Positions 1-8,608 of a stretch of 64,000 bases of DNA are shown here, in pieces. The DNA lies in contig NZ_CP039393.1 in assembly GCF_004803695.1 (NCBI RefSeq), positions 868,001 through 932,000 of the forward strand, read 5' to 3'. Numbering within the stretch: position 1 is the first letter of the stretch; each line of letters begins with the position of its first letter. This DNA comes from Muribaculum gordoncarteri. Lineage in GTDB: Bacteria > Bacteroidota > Bacteroidia > Bacteroidales > Muribaculaceae. The translations under genes were made by a program, and so were the position numbers. The notes beneath the pieces are model-generated. The model had not been told where the DNA came from. It saw only the letters and a list, made by a program, of their open reading frames with translations, and searched no databases.

Positions 1-875
1 GTGATCAGAAGCGCGTCATAGGTGCTCCGTTGAATCAGCTTAAGGACTTTGCCACCAACCGCATAAACGAACTTCGTGAGTCGATGGGCAATGCCGACAA
101 TGTTGATCTGGATCTTGACCTTAGTCGCACTGCGTCACCTATAAAGCTTGGTACTCGTCACCCGTTGTCGCTTGTGCGCAACGAAATCGTGTCGATATTT
201 TCACGCCTTGGATTCTCAATCGCCGAAGGCCCCGAGATAGAGGATGACTGGCATGTGTTCTCTTCGCTTAACTTTGCGGCCGACCATCCGGCACGTGACA
301 TGCAGGACACGTTCTTCATCCAGCGTAATCCCGATGTGCTGCTCCGCACTCACACTTCAAGCGTGCAGTCAAGAGTTATGGAAAAGGCTCAGCCGCCTAT
401 CCGTATAATCTGCCCCGGACGAGTTTACCGTAACGAGGCCATATCGGCACGTGCCCACTGCTTCTTCCATCAGGTTGAGGCGTTGTATGTCGACAAGAAC
501 GTGTCGTTTGTCGACCTTAAACAGACACTGCTCTACTTCGCACAGGAGATGTTTGGCCCCGAAACCAAGATACGCCTTCGCCCGAGTTACTTCCCGTTCA
601 CCGAGCCTTCAGCCGAGATGGATATATCATGTAACCTTTGCGGCGGTAAGGGATGCTCATTCTGCAAGCACACCGGATGGGTTGAGATTCTCGGTTGCGG
701 TATGGTCGATCCCAATGTCCTTGACGCTTGCGGCATAGACTCCAAGGAGTACACCGGTTTTGCATTGGGTATGGGTATCGAGCGAATCACCAACCTCAAA
801 TATCAGGTCAAGGACTTGAGAATGTTCTCGGAAAACGACACTCGCTTCCTTGAGGAGTTCACAAGTGCCCATTAA
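1..875 (+). CDS. pheS: phenylalanyl-tRNA synthetase alpha subunit, 5' truncated by window edge
   Basis: Catalytic alpha subunit of the (alpha-beta)2 phenylalanine-tRNA ligase, which charges tRNA-Phe in the cytoplasm. The frame is open from the first complete codon (position 3), so the TTG at 30 is internal and roughly 50 N-terminal residues lie outside the window. Visible class II features are motif 2 (RVYRNEAISARAHCFF) and motif 3 near the C-terminus (GMGIERI). A cysteine-rich insert (CNLCGGKGCSFCKHTG) of two CxxC-like pairs is present, which I recall as usual in Bacteroidetes PheS. The nth gene follows after 12 bases, so the two are probably cotranscribed. Confidence 0.97.
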   Translation, partial: DQKRVIGAPLNQLKDFATNRINELRESMGNADNVDLDLDLSRTASPIKLGTRHPLSLVRNEIVSIFSRLGFSIAEGPEIEDDWHVFSSLNFAADHPARDMQDTFFIQRNPDVLLRTHTSSVQSRVMEKAQPPIRIICPGRVYRNEAISARAHCFFHQVEALYVDKNVSFVDLKQTLLYFAQEMFGPETKIRLRPSYFPFTEPSAEMDISCNLCGGKGCSFCKHTGWVEILGCGMVDPNVLDACGIDSKEYTGFALGMGIERITNLKYQVKDLRMFSENDTRFLEEFTSAH

Positions 876-887
876 CAGCGTTACCCT

Positions 888-1556
888 ATGGCTATGACCG
901 TCAAAGAACGCTACAGGCAGGTGATAGAGTGGTTCAAGACCGCTATGCCGGTGGCCGAAACGGAGCTCCGATACGAGAATCCGTTTCAGCTTCTTGTGGC
1001 TGTCATATTGTCGGCTCAATGTACCGACAAGAGGGTCAACATGATTACTCCTCCGCTGTTTGAGGCTTTCCCGACGCCCGAGGCGATGGCTGCCGCTACA
1101 CAGGATGACATATATGAGTACATAAAGTCGGTGTCCTATCCCAACAATAAGGCCCGCAATCTGCTCGGAGCTGCAAGGATGCTCGTCGAGGAGTTTGGCG
1201 GCGAGATGCCATCCGACATGGATGACCTCATAAAACTTCCCGGGGTAGGGCGCAAGACCGCCAATGTCATGCTGGCCGTAGTGTGGGGAAAGGCGGCGAT
1301 GGCCGTTGACACCCATGTGTTCCGCGTGAGCGAGCGCATAGGTCTTACGACCAACAGCAAGAATCCGCTGCAAACCGAGAAACAGTTGTGCAAATATATT
1401 CCCGAGGATATAATTCCGCTTGCCCATCACTGGCTGATACTTCACGGGCGTTATGTGTGCAAGGCTCGCCGTCCCGATTGCCTTAATTGCGGATTGACCG
1501 GTGTGTGCCGATACTATCGCCGGGAAAATAAGGAGAAAACAAACAACGAAATCTGA
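888..1556 (+). CDS. nth: endonuclease III
   Basis: DNA glycosylase/AP lyase that removes oxidised pyrimidines in base excision repair. The 222-residue length is normal. The helix-hairpin-helix LPGVGRKTANV carries the expected catalytic lysine (K123), and the catalytic aspartate is D141 in AVDTHVFR. The C-terminal 4Fe-4S cluster motif C-x6-C-x2-C-x5-C is intact (C191, C198, C201, C207). The start ATG at 888 is followed by another in-frame ATG at 894, and either could be used. It sits between pheS and the TRIC-type gene with gaps of 12 and 5 bases, which suggests one transcript. Confidence 0.97.
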   Translation: MAMTVKERYRQVIEWFKTAMPVAETELRYENPFQLLVAVILSAQCTDKRVNMITPPLFEAFPTPEAMAAATQDDIYEYIKSVSYPNNKARNLLGAARMLVEEFGGEMPSDMDDLIKLPGVGRKTANVMLAVVWGKAAMAVDTHVFRVSERIGLTTNSKNPLQTEKQLCKYIPEDIIPLAHHWLILHGRYVCKARRPDCLNCGLTGVCRYYRRENKEKTNNEI

Positions 1557-1561
1557 CGCGA

Positions 1562-2200
1562 ATGGATGTAGAACAGACATTCCTTTTTATAATAGAGGTC
1601 GTAGGCACTGTCGCTTTCGCAATAAGCGGAATACGCATGGCTGCAGCCAAGCATTTTGACTGGTTTGGCGCTTATGTCGTGGGACTTGTCACCGCGATAG
1701 GCGGCGGTACGGTGCGAGACCTGCTTCTCAACATTCCCGTATTCTGGATGCAGACATGGTGGTATATCGCCGTGACGGGATTGTCGCTTATCGTAGTTAT
1801 TGTGTTTCGCCGGATTCTTGTGAAGACGCGTGTCCTGTTCCTGTTTGACACCATTGGTCTTGCCTTGTTTGTAGTCATAGGAATCCAGAAGACTCTCGCC
1901 GTTGACTATCCTTTCTGGGTGGCCGTGATCATGGGTATTACAACGGGCGCTTTGGGCGGTGTGTTGCGTGACATACTTGTCAACAATGAACCGCTGTTGT
2001 TTCAAAAGGATATATATGCCACCGCGTGTCTTGCAGGAGGACTTGTATATTGGGTGGCCTATTATTGCGGCTTGTCGATGCCTGCTCAAGGCATTGCCTG
2101 TGCGGTGACGGTAATTGCCATGAGATTGCTTGCCGTAAGGTACAGCTGGTCGTTGCCTGTGCTGGTTGATATCGATGAAAATACCGGAAATAAAGTGTAA
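1562..2200 (+). CDS. TRIC-type/UPF0126 trimeric cation channel family protein
   Basis: Predicted inner-membrane protein of 212 residues made of two tandem UPF0126 repeats, each with three hydrophobic helices, plus a seventh helix. Each repeat has the glycine-rich signature followed by RD: AIGGGTVRDLLL in the first half and GALGGVLRDILV in the second. This is the prokaryotic TRIC architecture; characterised relatives are trimeric monovalent cation channels, but the physiological substrate in this lineage is unknown. It lies 5 bases after nth and 6 bases before the preferred start of the GtrA-family gene, so it belongs to the pheS-nth operon by spacing, without an obvious functional link. Confidence 0.88.
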   Translation: MDVEQTFLFIIEVVGTVAFAISGIRMAAAKHFDWFGAYVVGLVTAIGGGTVRDLLLNIPVFWMQTWWYIAVTGLSLIVVIVFRRILVKTRVLFLFDTIGLALFVVIGIQKTLAVDYPFWVAVIMGITTGALGGVLRDILVNNEPLLFQKDIYATACLAGGLVYWVAYYCGLSMPAQGIACAVTVIAMRLLAVRYSWSLPVLVDIDENTGNKV

Positions 2201-2206
2201 TTGATT

Positions 2207-2647
2207 ATGGCTAACGGATTGAAGCTCCCCAACAAATCACTGATGCAGTTCATCAAGTATGCCTGTGTAGGCGTGCTCAATACGCTTGTCACGCTTTGCG
2301 TGATATACGTGTGCAAAGCTTTGTTTGGTGTCAATCCGCTTGTGTCCAACGCCATCGGCTATGTTTGCGGCGTTGTCAACTCTTTCCTGTGGAATAAGAA
2401 TTGGGTGTTTAAGTCGTCGGGCAACTACTACCGCGAGGCTATGATATTCCTTATAGGGTTCCTTATATGCTACGGATTGCAGCTGCTTACCGTTTGGCTG
2501 CTGAGCTATGAAACCCGCCTTGAATACTTTGAACTTAAGATTGCCGCGTTCACCCTTTCAGGCTATGGCCTTGCAACGCTTATAGGCAACGTGGTCTACA
2601 CCTTGTCCAACTACGGATACAATAAAATCATCACTTTCCGAGGATAG
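2207..2647 (+). CDS. GtrA-family membrane protein
   Basis: Small polytopic membrane protein (146 residues from ATG 2207) with four hydrophobic segments and the GtrA hallmarks FIKYACVGVLNT near the N-terminus and FLWNKNWVFKS after the second helix. GtrA relatives are thought to move polyprenyl-linked sugars across the inner membrane, usually with a GtrB glycosyltransferase; a GtrB-like enzyme occurs in this window at 45715 but is far away. An in-frame TTG at 2201 directly abuts the preceding stop codon, but ATG 2207 gives the expected N-terminus. The 3' end overlaps the convergent symporter gene by 17 bases. Confidence 0.85.
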   Translation: MANGLKLPNKSLMQFIKYACVGVLNTLVTLCVIYVCKALFGVNPLVSNAIGYVCGVVNSFLWNKNWVFKSSGNYYREAMIFLIGFLICYGLQLLTVWLLSYETRLEYFELKIAAFTLSGYGLATLIGNVVYTLSNYGYNKIITFRG

Positions 2648-3842
2648 CGGCGTCATCTGACGCTTCGTGACGATTGCGCTTGCCAAACAGCTTGTCGACA
2701 ATCAATGCGATGAATCCGTCGCCGGTCACGTTACATGCCGTGCCGAAGCTGTCCATTGCTATATATAACGCTATCATGAGCGCTTGATCCTTTTCGGTAA
2801 ATCCAAGCATGGACGCGAGCAGGCCGAGCGATGCCATTATAGAGCCTCCGGGTATGCCGGGGGCGGCGATTATCGTGACACCGAGCATACATATAAATCC
2901 GACAAACATGGGAAAATCATAGGGCAGGCCGTTCATTATCATCAAAGCCACGGCGCATGACACTATTTTAAGTGTGCTGCCCGACATGTGTATTGTGGCG
3001 CAAATCGGTATTACAAAACCCGCTATGTCCTCGCTTACTCCCATCTTGATAGCCTGACGCAGAGTCACGGGTATTGTAGCCGCTGACGATTGGGTGCCAA
3101 GTGCGGTGAAGTAGGCCGGGAGCATGGTAACCAGCAACTTGAACGGATTGCGTCGCACTACCAGTGCCGCGACGCAGTATTGGAGTACAAGGATGAAGAT
3201 GTGCATTGCAAATATCACGAGTATCACCATGAAGAATGTCGCGAGTATGTCGCCCACTTGTCCCGATACGGTCATGTTGAGAAATATGCCGAAAATGTAG
3301 AGCGGCAGCAGGGGGATGATTATACTCTTAATAACCTTGGCCACTATGTCACGGAACTCATTGGCGCATTTTCTTAGGGTATTTCCTTCAAGATAGGCAA
3401 TGCCTACTCCGAGCATGAATGAGATTACCAATCCCGTCATAACGCCCATCAACGGAGGTATTTCTACAGTAAAATAGGGGAGTAGGTCGGCGGCGTTTTT
3501 GAGGCCGCTGTCGATTGGTCTCGGATTTATCAGATGCGGGAATGTGGTTGCGCTTGTGAAGTAGGAGAGGAATCCAGCAAATATAGTGGCACCGTAGGCT
3601 ATGGCGGCGGTCACAACCAGAACTTTTCCTGCTTTTCGGCCAATATCGGCTATGGCCGGAGTCACAAATCCTACAATGATGAGAGGAACGAGAAATCCGA
3701 GGAACTGGCTGAACAGTCCGTTGAAAGTCATGAATATTCTTCCAAGCCATTCGGGAAATATATATCCGCAACCAATACCGAGGGCAATGGCAAAAACTAT
3801 TTGAAGGAGCAATCCTATCTTAATCTTCTTTTTTTCAGGCAT
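2631..3842 (-). CDS. dicarboxylate/amino acid:cation symporter (DAACS family)
   Basis: Secondary transporter of the DAACS/SLC1 fold, coupling uptake of a dicarboxylate or acidic/neutral amino acid to Na+ or H+. Recognisable elements are the serine-rich re-entrant loop TQSSAATIPVT, the helix 7 region CATIHMSGST, the second hairpin GIPGGSIM and the substrate-binding helix 8 segment CNVTGDG. The frame runs back to 3971, but I chose the ATG at 3842 (403 residues, MPEKKKIKIGLLL): the upstream 43 residues are polar and unlike the family, and a -7 box at 3873-3880 would start transcription inside that extension. Exact substrate cannot be told from sequence. Confidence 0.9.
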   Translation of the reverse strand: MPEKKKIKIGLLLQIVFAIALGIGCGYIFPEWLGRIFMTFNGLFSQFLGFLVPLIIVGFVTPAIADIGRKAGKVLVVTAAIAYGATIFAGFLSYFTSATTFPHLINPRPIDSGLKNAADLLPYFTVEIPPLMGVMTGLVISFMLGVGIAYLEGNTLRKCANEFRDIVAKVIKSIIIPLLPLYIFGIFLNMTVSGQVGDILATFFMVILVIFAMHIFILVLQYCVAALVVRRNPFKLLVTMLPAYFTALGTQSSAATIPVTLRQAIKMGVSEDIAGFVIPICATIHMSGSTLKIVSCAVALMIMNGLPYDFPMFVGFICMLGVTIIAAPGIPGGSIMASLGLLASMLGFTEKDQALMIALYIAMDSFGTACNVTGDGFIALIVDKLFGKRNRHEASDDAAILGK

Positions 3843-3872
3843 TATGCAGGATGTTAGTAGTGAAAACTTTAC

Positions 3873-3880
3873 CAAAAATA
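3873..3880 (-). promoter_or_regulatory. -7 promoter box (TATTTTTG) of the DAACS symporter gene
   Basis: Reads TATTTTTG on the minus strand, matching the Bacteroidetes consensus TAnnTTTG, about 30 bases upstream of the chosen ATG at 3842. It supports that start over the longer frame beginning at 3971. Confidence 0.55.
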
Positions 3881-4007
3881 GTGCATTTTCGCGTTTATAA
3901 CAATATTCTGACGAAGAAAGATTAGAATTATTATTATGAAATGATTTTTCACTTTGCTTAACAGCACGCATCGCTAATTAGTTACTTGTCGAGGTAATAG
4001 TGATAAA

Positions 4008-4043
4008 TTGTAACGATATTGGCCGTAACATCTAATAATTTTG
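4008..4043 (+). promoter_or_regulatory. promoter region of the tolC-macAB operon
   Basis: TAATTTTG at 4036-4043 matches the TAnnTTTG -7 box, and the tolC ATG follows at 4101. Just upstream are two direct copies of GTAAC (4010-4014 and 4025-4029). Because the operon encodes a LytTR regulator, and such regulators bind paired direct repeats, these are candidate autoregulatory sites, but their 15-base spacing is shorter than the usual about 21 bases, so this is weak. Confidence 0.4.
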
Positions 4044-4100
4044 CATGAAATCAATGGCAATATTAAATTTGCTTTAGTAAAATCAAATGAATGCCGTCAA

Positions 4101-5396
4101 ATGAATAAAAGAATCCTACTATGTGTCGTGACTATTGCGGGACTGTCGGTTGCACAAGCTCGTGATTGGAGTTACAATGATTGTATCGAGTATGCGCGTC
4201 AGCACAATATCTCGTTGCAGCAGTCGCGGATCAGCGGTGAATTGAGCGAGTACACTCTTGAAGAGTCAAAGGCCCAATGGCAGCCTACACTTGACTTTGC
4301 CACATCCCACACCTTGAGCAACACCCCGTGGGGGTATGGCAACAAAAACAGCTACAACAGCAACTACGGGTTGAATGCGGGCTGGACTGTGTGGAACGGT
4401 GGCGAGCGTGAAAACACCATCAAGCGCAACAAACTTCAGACTCAAATTTCATCGTTGAATACCGAGGACATGTTCCGTTCATTGGAAACCGATATGCTGT
4501 CGGTCTACATGAACATTCTCTACGCCAAGGAGTCGATAGCGATATACGAGGAGGCTGTCAAGCTTAGCGAGGCTCAGGCCGACCGTGCCCGTCAGCTGAT
4601 GGAGAGCGGACGAATGTCACGCGTCGATTATGCGCAGTTGCAGGCCCAATACGAGCAGGATCGCTATTCACTGGTAAATGCACAGGGCACTTACGAAACA
4701 CGCCTCATGGAGCTGAAGCGACTTCTCGAACTGGGCATCGATACTGAAATATCGCTCCAGGCCATTGAGTGGACGGCGCAGGAGGTGCTTGCCGAAGTTC
4801 CCCCGATTGAGGAGAGCTATCAGCTTGCGTTGGCTACCGATTCAAGACTTAAGGCCAATAAGCTTGAGGAGGAGAGTTCCGACTATGACATAAAGATTGC
4901 CAAGGCGGGTGCCATGCCTCGAATATCGTTGAATGCCGGAATAAGCACCGGATATTTTGCTCCGGGCAACAACTTCGGAGAGCAGATTAAGCGGAGTGTC
5001 AGCGAATCGATAGGACTCACGTTGTCATTGCCGATACTCGACGGCAAGAGAACCAAAATGGCTGTGGCACGCGCCAATGCGCAGCGCATTAATGCACAGC
5101 TTGACACGGAGTCGCGCCTCAACGATATAGCTCAGCAGATTGAGTCGTGCTATATCGACCTGCGTGCCGCACAGTCACGCTACACGGCAGGCGAGGAGCA
5201 GGTAAAGTCGGCTGAACTCAGCAACGAACTTGTCAACGAGCAGTTCAATCTCGGTCTTGTCAACACCATCGAGTTGCTCACTGCCCACAACAACCTCCTC
5301 GAAGCGCGACACTCGTTGCTTCAGGCCAAATACATGGCTATACTCGAACATAAGATGATTGAGTTCTATCGCACATCATCGGTAACTATGCCTTAA
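4101..5396 (+). CDS. TolC-family outer-membrane efflux protein
   Basis: Outer-membrane channel component of a tripartite efflux pump. The start at 4101 gives a clean signal peptide (MNKRILLCVVTIAGLSVAQA); the frame upstream to 4041 adds 20 polar residues and is rejected. The mature protein has the two OEP repeats with long alpha-helical coiled coil typical of TolC: the first half contains the hallmark glycine- and asparagine-rich strand segment around NAGWTVWNGG, and the second half the matching LSLPILDGKRT segment. Total length is 431 residues. The gene heads a six-gene operon with a MacA-like adaptor, an ABC ATPase, a MacB-type permease and a two-component system. Confidence 0.92.
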   Translation: MNKRILLCVVTIAGLSVAQARDWSYNDCIEYARQHNISLQQSRISGELSEYTLEESKAQWQPTLDFATSHTLSNTPWGYGNKNSYNSNYGLNAGWTVWNGGERENTIKRNKLQTQISSLNTEDMFRSLETDMLSVYMNILYAKESIAIYEEAVKLSEAQADRARQLMESGRMSRVDYAQLQAQYEQDRYSLVNAQGTYETRLMELKRLLELGIDTEISLQAIEWTAQEVLAEVPPIEESYQLALATDSRLKANKLEEESSDYDIKIAKAGAMPRISLNAGISTGYFAPGNNFGEQIKRSVSESIGLTLSLPILDGKRTKMAVARANAQRINAQLDTESRLNDIAQQIESCYIDLRAAQSRYTAGEEQVKSAELSNELVNEQFNLGLVNTIELLTAHNNLLEARHSLLQAKYMAILEHKMIEFYRTSSVTMP

Positions 5397-5417
5397 CAAA
5401 ACAAATAATTATAAATT

Positions 5418-6602
5418 ATGAGAATCCAGCAATTAATTTACACTGCTTCGATTGCCCTGATGCTTTCGGCATGTTCAAAGGAAGCCAAGATTTCGCTTGA
5501 AACGGCCAAGGTTGAGGTAGGGGAGATCAGTGAGTCGGTGACTGCTACCGGAACTGTTGAGTCGGTGACGCAAGTCGATGTGGGTACACAGGTAACGGGT
5601 ATAATTGATAAGTTATATGTCGATTACAACTCAGTGGTGACCAAGGGCCAGCTTTTGGCCGAGATTGAAAAGACTTTGCTTGAGAGCGACCTGAAGAGTG
5701 CCGACGCCAACATGGAATCGGCCCGTCTTACCTACGAATACAATAAGACTAACTATGAGCGTGACAAGAAACTTCACGACAAGCAGCTTATAAGCGATTA
5801 TGAGTTCCAGACTTCGGCCAAGGACTATGAAGTGTCGAAAACTTCCTACGACAAGGCGCGTGCCGACCGTGTGAGAGCGGCAAAGAACCTGAACTATGCC
5901 GAAATATACTCGCCTATCGATGGTGTTGTGATTTCGCGTGAGGTCGAAGTGGGACAAACAGTTGTGTCCAACATGAACGTTGCAAACTTATATGTAATCG
6001 CCGACCTCGACAACATGCAGGTTGTGGGAAATGTCGATGAGGCCGACATAGGCCAGGTGAAGCTCGGTCAGGCCGTGACATTTACTGTCGACGCTTATCC
6101 CGAGATGGTGTTTAACGGAACCGTAACGCAGGTACGACTCAATCCCACCACTGAAAGCAATGTGGTTACCTACGAGGTTATCGTTGCCGCTCCCAATCCC
6201 GAACATAAACTGATTCCCGGTCTTACCGCTAATCTCACGATATATGTGACTCAGGAAAAGGATATACTGACGATTCCAAACAAGGCGTTCCGATTCCTGC
6301 CTCATGACTATCCCGATGCAAAGAATCTGCCCGCGGCTCCTGCCGATGTAGAGCCCTTTATGGCTGCCGAGCCCGACATGAAGCGGGTGTGGGTGGTGCG
6401 TGACAATGCTCTTGTGCCCGTGACAATAAAAACCGGAGTGAGCAACGGTGCTGTGACCCAGGTGATTTCGGGTATAGGCGAAAACGATGTCGTAGCCGTT
6501 GAGTACGACATGGGAATGCCGCAAATGGGAATGCCACAGGGCATGGGCGACGGCGAACGCAGTCCGTTTGCTCCCCAACCGCCGGGACAAAGGAAAAAGT
6601 GA
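5418..6602 (+). CDS. HlyD/MacA-family periplasmic adaptor lipoprotein
   Basis: Membrane fusion protein linking the MacB-type inner-membrane transporter to the TolC-like channel. The N-terminus is a lipoprotein signal with lipobox LSAC (cysteine at residue 19), so it is probably lipid-anchored in the periplasm. A barrel-sandwich hybrid domain is split by a long helical hairpin (about residues 80-150, rich in charged heptads), then a beta-barrel segment containing VVGNVDEADIGQV, as in MacA. The C-terminal tail is rich in Met, Pro and Gly (MGMPQMGMPQGMG), low complexity. Length 394 residues. It begins 21 bases after tolC. Confidence 0.92.
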   Translation: MRIQQLIYTASIALMLSACSKEAKISLETAKVEVGEISESVTATGTVESVTQVDVGTQVTGIIDKLYVDYNSVVTKGQLLAEIEKTLLESDLKSADANMESARLTYEYNKTNYERDKKLHDKQLISDYEFQTSAKDYEVSKTSYDKARADRVRAAKNLNYAEIYSPIDGVVISREVEVGQTVVSNMNVANLYVIADLDNMQVVGNVDEADIGQVKLGQAVTFTVDAYPEMVFNGTVTQVRLNPTTESNVVTYEVIVAAPNPEHKLIPGLTANLTIYVTQEKDILTIPNKAFRFLPHDYPDAKNLPAAPADVEPFMAAEPDMKRVWVVRDNALVPVTIKTGVSNGAVTQVISGIGENDVVAVEYDMGMPQMGMPQGMGDGERSPFAPQPPGQRKK

Positions 6603-6632
6603 CATGAATAATTCCAATAACAGGAAATCATC

Positions 6633-7382
6633 ATGAATACAAATCGAGAGATAATAAGGATTGAGAATTTGCGCCGTGACTTCGTCGTGGGCGGTGAAAC
6701 CGTCCATGCCCTGCGAGGTGTGTCGTTCACGATTCACGAAGGTGAATTTGTAACGATAATGGGTACATCGGGTTCAGGTAAATCGACGCTTCTCAATCTG
6801 CTCGGATGCCTCGACACTCCCACTACCGGCGAATACAAGCTCGACGGAGTGTCGGTGCAATCCATGAGCAAAAATGAAAGGGCTGTGACGCGAAACCGCA
6901 AGATAGGATTCGTGTTCCAGAGCTATAATTTGCTTCCCAAGACCACGGCCCTTGAAAATGTCGAACTGCCTCTGCTCTACAACCCGAAAGTGTCGGCACG
7001 ACAGCGCCGTGACATGGCCACGAAGGCTCTTGAGGCAGTGGGACTGCATGACCGGTTGTACCATAAAAGCAATCAGATGTCGGGAGGACAGCAGCAACGT
7101 GTTGCTATAGCACGTGCTCTTGTCAACGACCCCGTCATCATACTTGCCGATGAGGCTACCGGAAATCTTGACACCCGCACATCCTACAGCATTCTCGTGC
7201 TGTTTCAGCAGCTTCATTCGAGAGGACGAACGATCATATTCGTGACCCATAATCCCGATCTTGCCGCTTACTCATCGCGTAACATAGTGCTGCGTGACGG
7301 AAAAATCGTATCGGATGTTATTAACCCAAATCCGGCATCGGCCAAGGAGGTCTATGACTCGTTGCCTGCCGAAAACGACTGA
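6633..7382 (+). CDS. ABC transporter ATP-binding protein, MacB/LolD type
   Basis: Nucleotide-binding subunit (249 residues) of the MacB-type mechanotransmission transporter. Walker A is GTSGSGKST (residues 44-52), the signature is [15 protein letters not shown], Walker B is [13 protein letters not shown] and the switch histidine is in VTHNPDLA. These are the canonical LolD/MacB sequences. The ATPase and membrane subunit are separate genes here, whereas in E. coli MacB they are fused. Its TGA overlaps the ATG of the permease gene by one base at 7382, implying coupled translation. Confidence 0.95.
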   Translation: MNTNREIIRIENLRRDFVVGGETVHALRGVSFTIHEGEFVTIMGTSGSGKSTLLNLLGCLDTPTTGEYKLDGVSVQSMSKNERAVTRNRKIGFVFQSYNLLPKTTALENVELPLLYNPKVSARQRRDMATKALEAVGLHDRLYHKSNQMSGGQQQRVAIARALVNDPVIILADEATGNLDTRTSYSILVLFQQLHSRGRTIIFVTHNPDLAAYSSRNIVLRDGKIVSDVINPNPASAKEVYDSLPAEND

Positions 7383-8608
7383 TGAATATGAAATTTGGCA
7401 ATCTGTTTAAAATAGCGTTGAAGGCTCTCAATAACAATAAGATGAGATGCTTTCTCACGATGCTCGGCGTCATCATCGGTGTTGCGTCGGTGATAACCAT
7501 GCTGGCAATCGGACAAGGTTCAAAGGACAGCATAAAGGCGCAGATATCGGAGATGGGTTCCAACATGATAATGATTCATCCCGGTAACATGCAGCGTGGC
7601 GGTGTGCGTCAAAGTGCCGATGACACTCAGTCGCTTGAGGTTGTTGACTTTGAAGCAATACGTGACGAAGCTGCCTTCGTTTCATCGATATCGCCTACTG
7701 TCAACAGCGGCGGCCAGTTTATCAACGGTAACAACAACTATCCATCGACAATATATGGAGTCACTCCCGACTATCTCGATATACGAAAGGTAAAAGTCGC
7801 CGACGGAGCCATATTCACCGAGCAGGATATAAAGTCGGCCGCCAAGGTGTGCCTGCTGGGAAAGACGGTCATTGACAACCTGTTTCCAAACGGGGAGAAT
7901 CCTATAGGCAGGGTGGTGCGATTCAACAAGATACCGTTCACCGTCATAGGCACTCTCGAACCTAAAGGAACCAACTCCATGGGTATGGACCAGGATGATG
8001 TAGTGCTCGCGCCTTATACTACCATAATGAAGAGGGTGCTTGCAATCGACTACATTCAGGGACTTTATGCGAGTGCTGTTGACGAAGACATGACCGATGA
8101 CGCAATCGATGAGATAACTGAAATACTACGACGCCAGCATAAACTGAAGGATGGTGCCATTGATGACTTTGAGATACGTTCCCAACAGGAGTTGAGCGAA
8201 ATGATGAACTCCACGAGCGACATGATGACGGTGTTGCTTGCCTGCATAGCGGGAATTTCGCTCCTTGTGGGAGGTATAGGAATCATGAACATCATGTATG
8301 TGTCAGTTACCGAGCGTACCCGTGAAATAGGTCTGCGCATGTCTATTGGAGCACGTGGAATCGATATACTTGTCCAGTTCCTTATCGAGGCTGTGATTAT
8401 CAGCGTTACGGGAGGTGTGATAGGTGTCATAGTTGGTGCACTTGCTTCATGGCTCGTGAATGTCGTAGCACATTGGCCAGTTTCAATCCAAGTTTATTCA
8501 GTGGTCCTTTCGTTTGTCGTATGTACCGTTACAGGAGTGTTCTTCGGATGGTATCCGGCAAAGAAAGCTGCAAATCTCGACCCGATAGAAGCTATTAGAT
8601 ATGAATAG
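7382..8608 (+). CDS. MacB-family ABC transporter permease
   Basis: Membrane subunit with four transmembrane segments: one near residues 25-45, followed by a large periplasmic MacB_PCD domain (about 50-275), then three helices in the C-terminal FtsX domain (GIMNIMYVSVTERTREIGLR, the conserved loop of the FtsX family). Together with the preceding ATPase it should drive export of a lipoprotein, peptide, macrolide-like compound or other periplasmic cargo through the TolC homologue; the cargo cannot be inferred. It overlaps the histidine kinase gene by 8 bases (8601-8608). Confidence 0.93.
   Translation: MNMKFGNLFKIALKALNNNKMRCFLTMLGVIIGVASVITMLAIGQGSKDSIKAQISEMGSNMIMIHPGNMQRGGVRQSADDTQSLEVVDFEAIRDEAAFVSSISPTVNSGGQFINGNNNYPSTIYGVTPDYLDIRKVKVADGAIFTEQDIKSAAKVCLLGKTVIDNLFPNGENPIGRVVRFNKIPFTVIGTLEPKGTNSMGMDQDDVVLAPYTTIMKRVLAIDYIQGLYASAVDEDMTDDAIDEITEILRRQHKLKDGAIDDFEIRSQQELSEMMNSTSDMMTVLLACIAGISLLVGGIGIMNIMYVSVTERTREIGLRMSIGARGIDILVQFLIEAVIISVTGGVIGVIVGALASWLVNVVAHWPVSIQVYSVVLSFVVCTVTGVFFGWYPAKKAANLDPIEAIRYE

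Noticed and set aside
657-1580. Open frame of 307 codons on the minus strand across pheS and nth
   Set aside because: It is antisense to two well-supported genes, has no recognisable domain and arises from their codon usage.
4008-4032. GTAAC direct repeats upstream of tolC as definite LytTR binding sites
   Set aside because: Spacing of 15 bases differs from the usual two helical turns and the motif is short; kept only as a weak note in the promoter entry.
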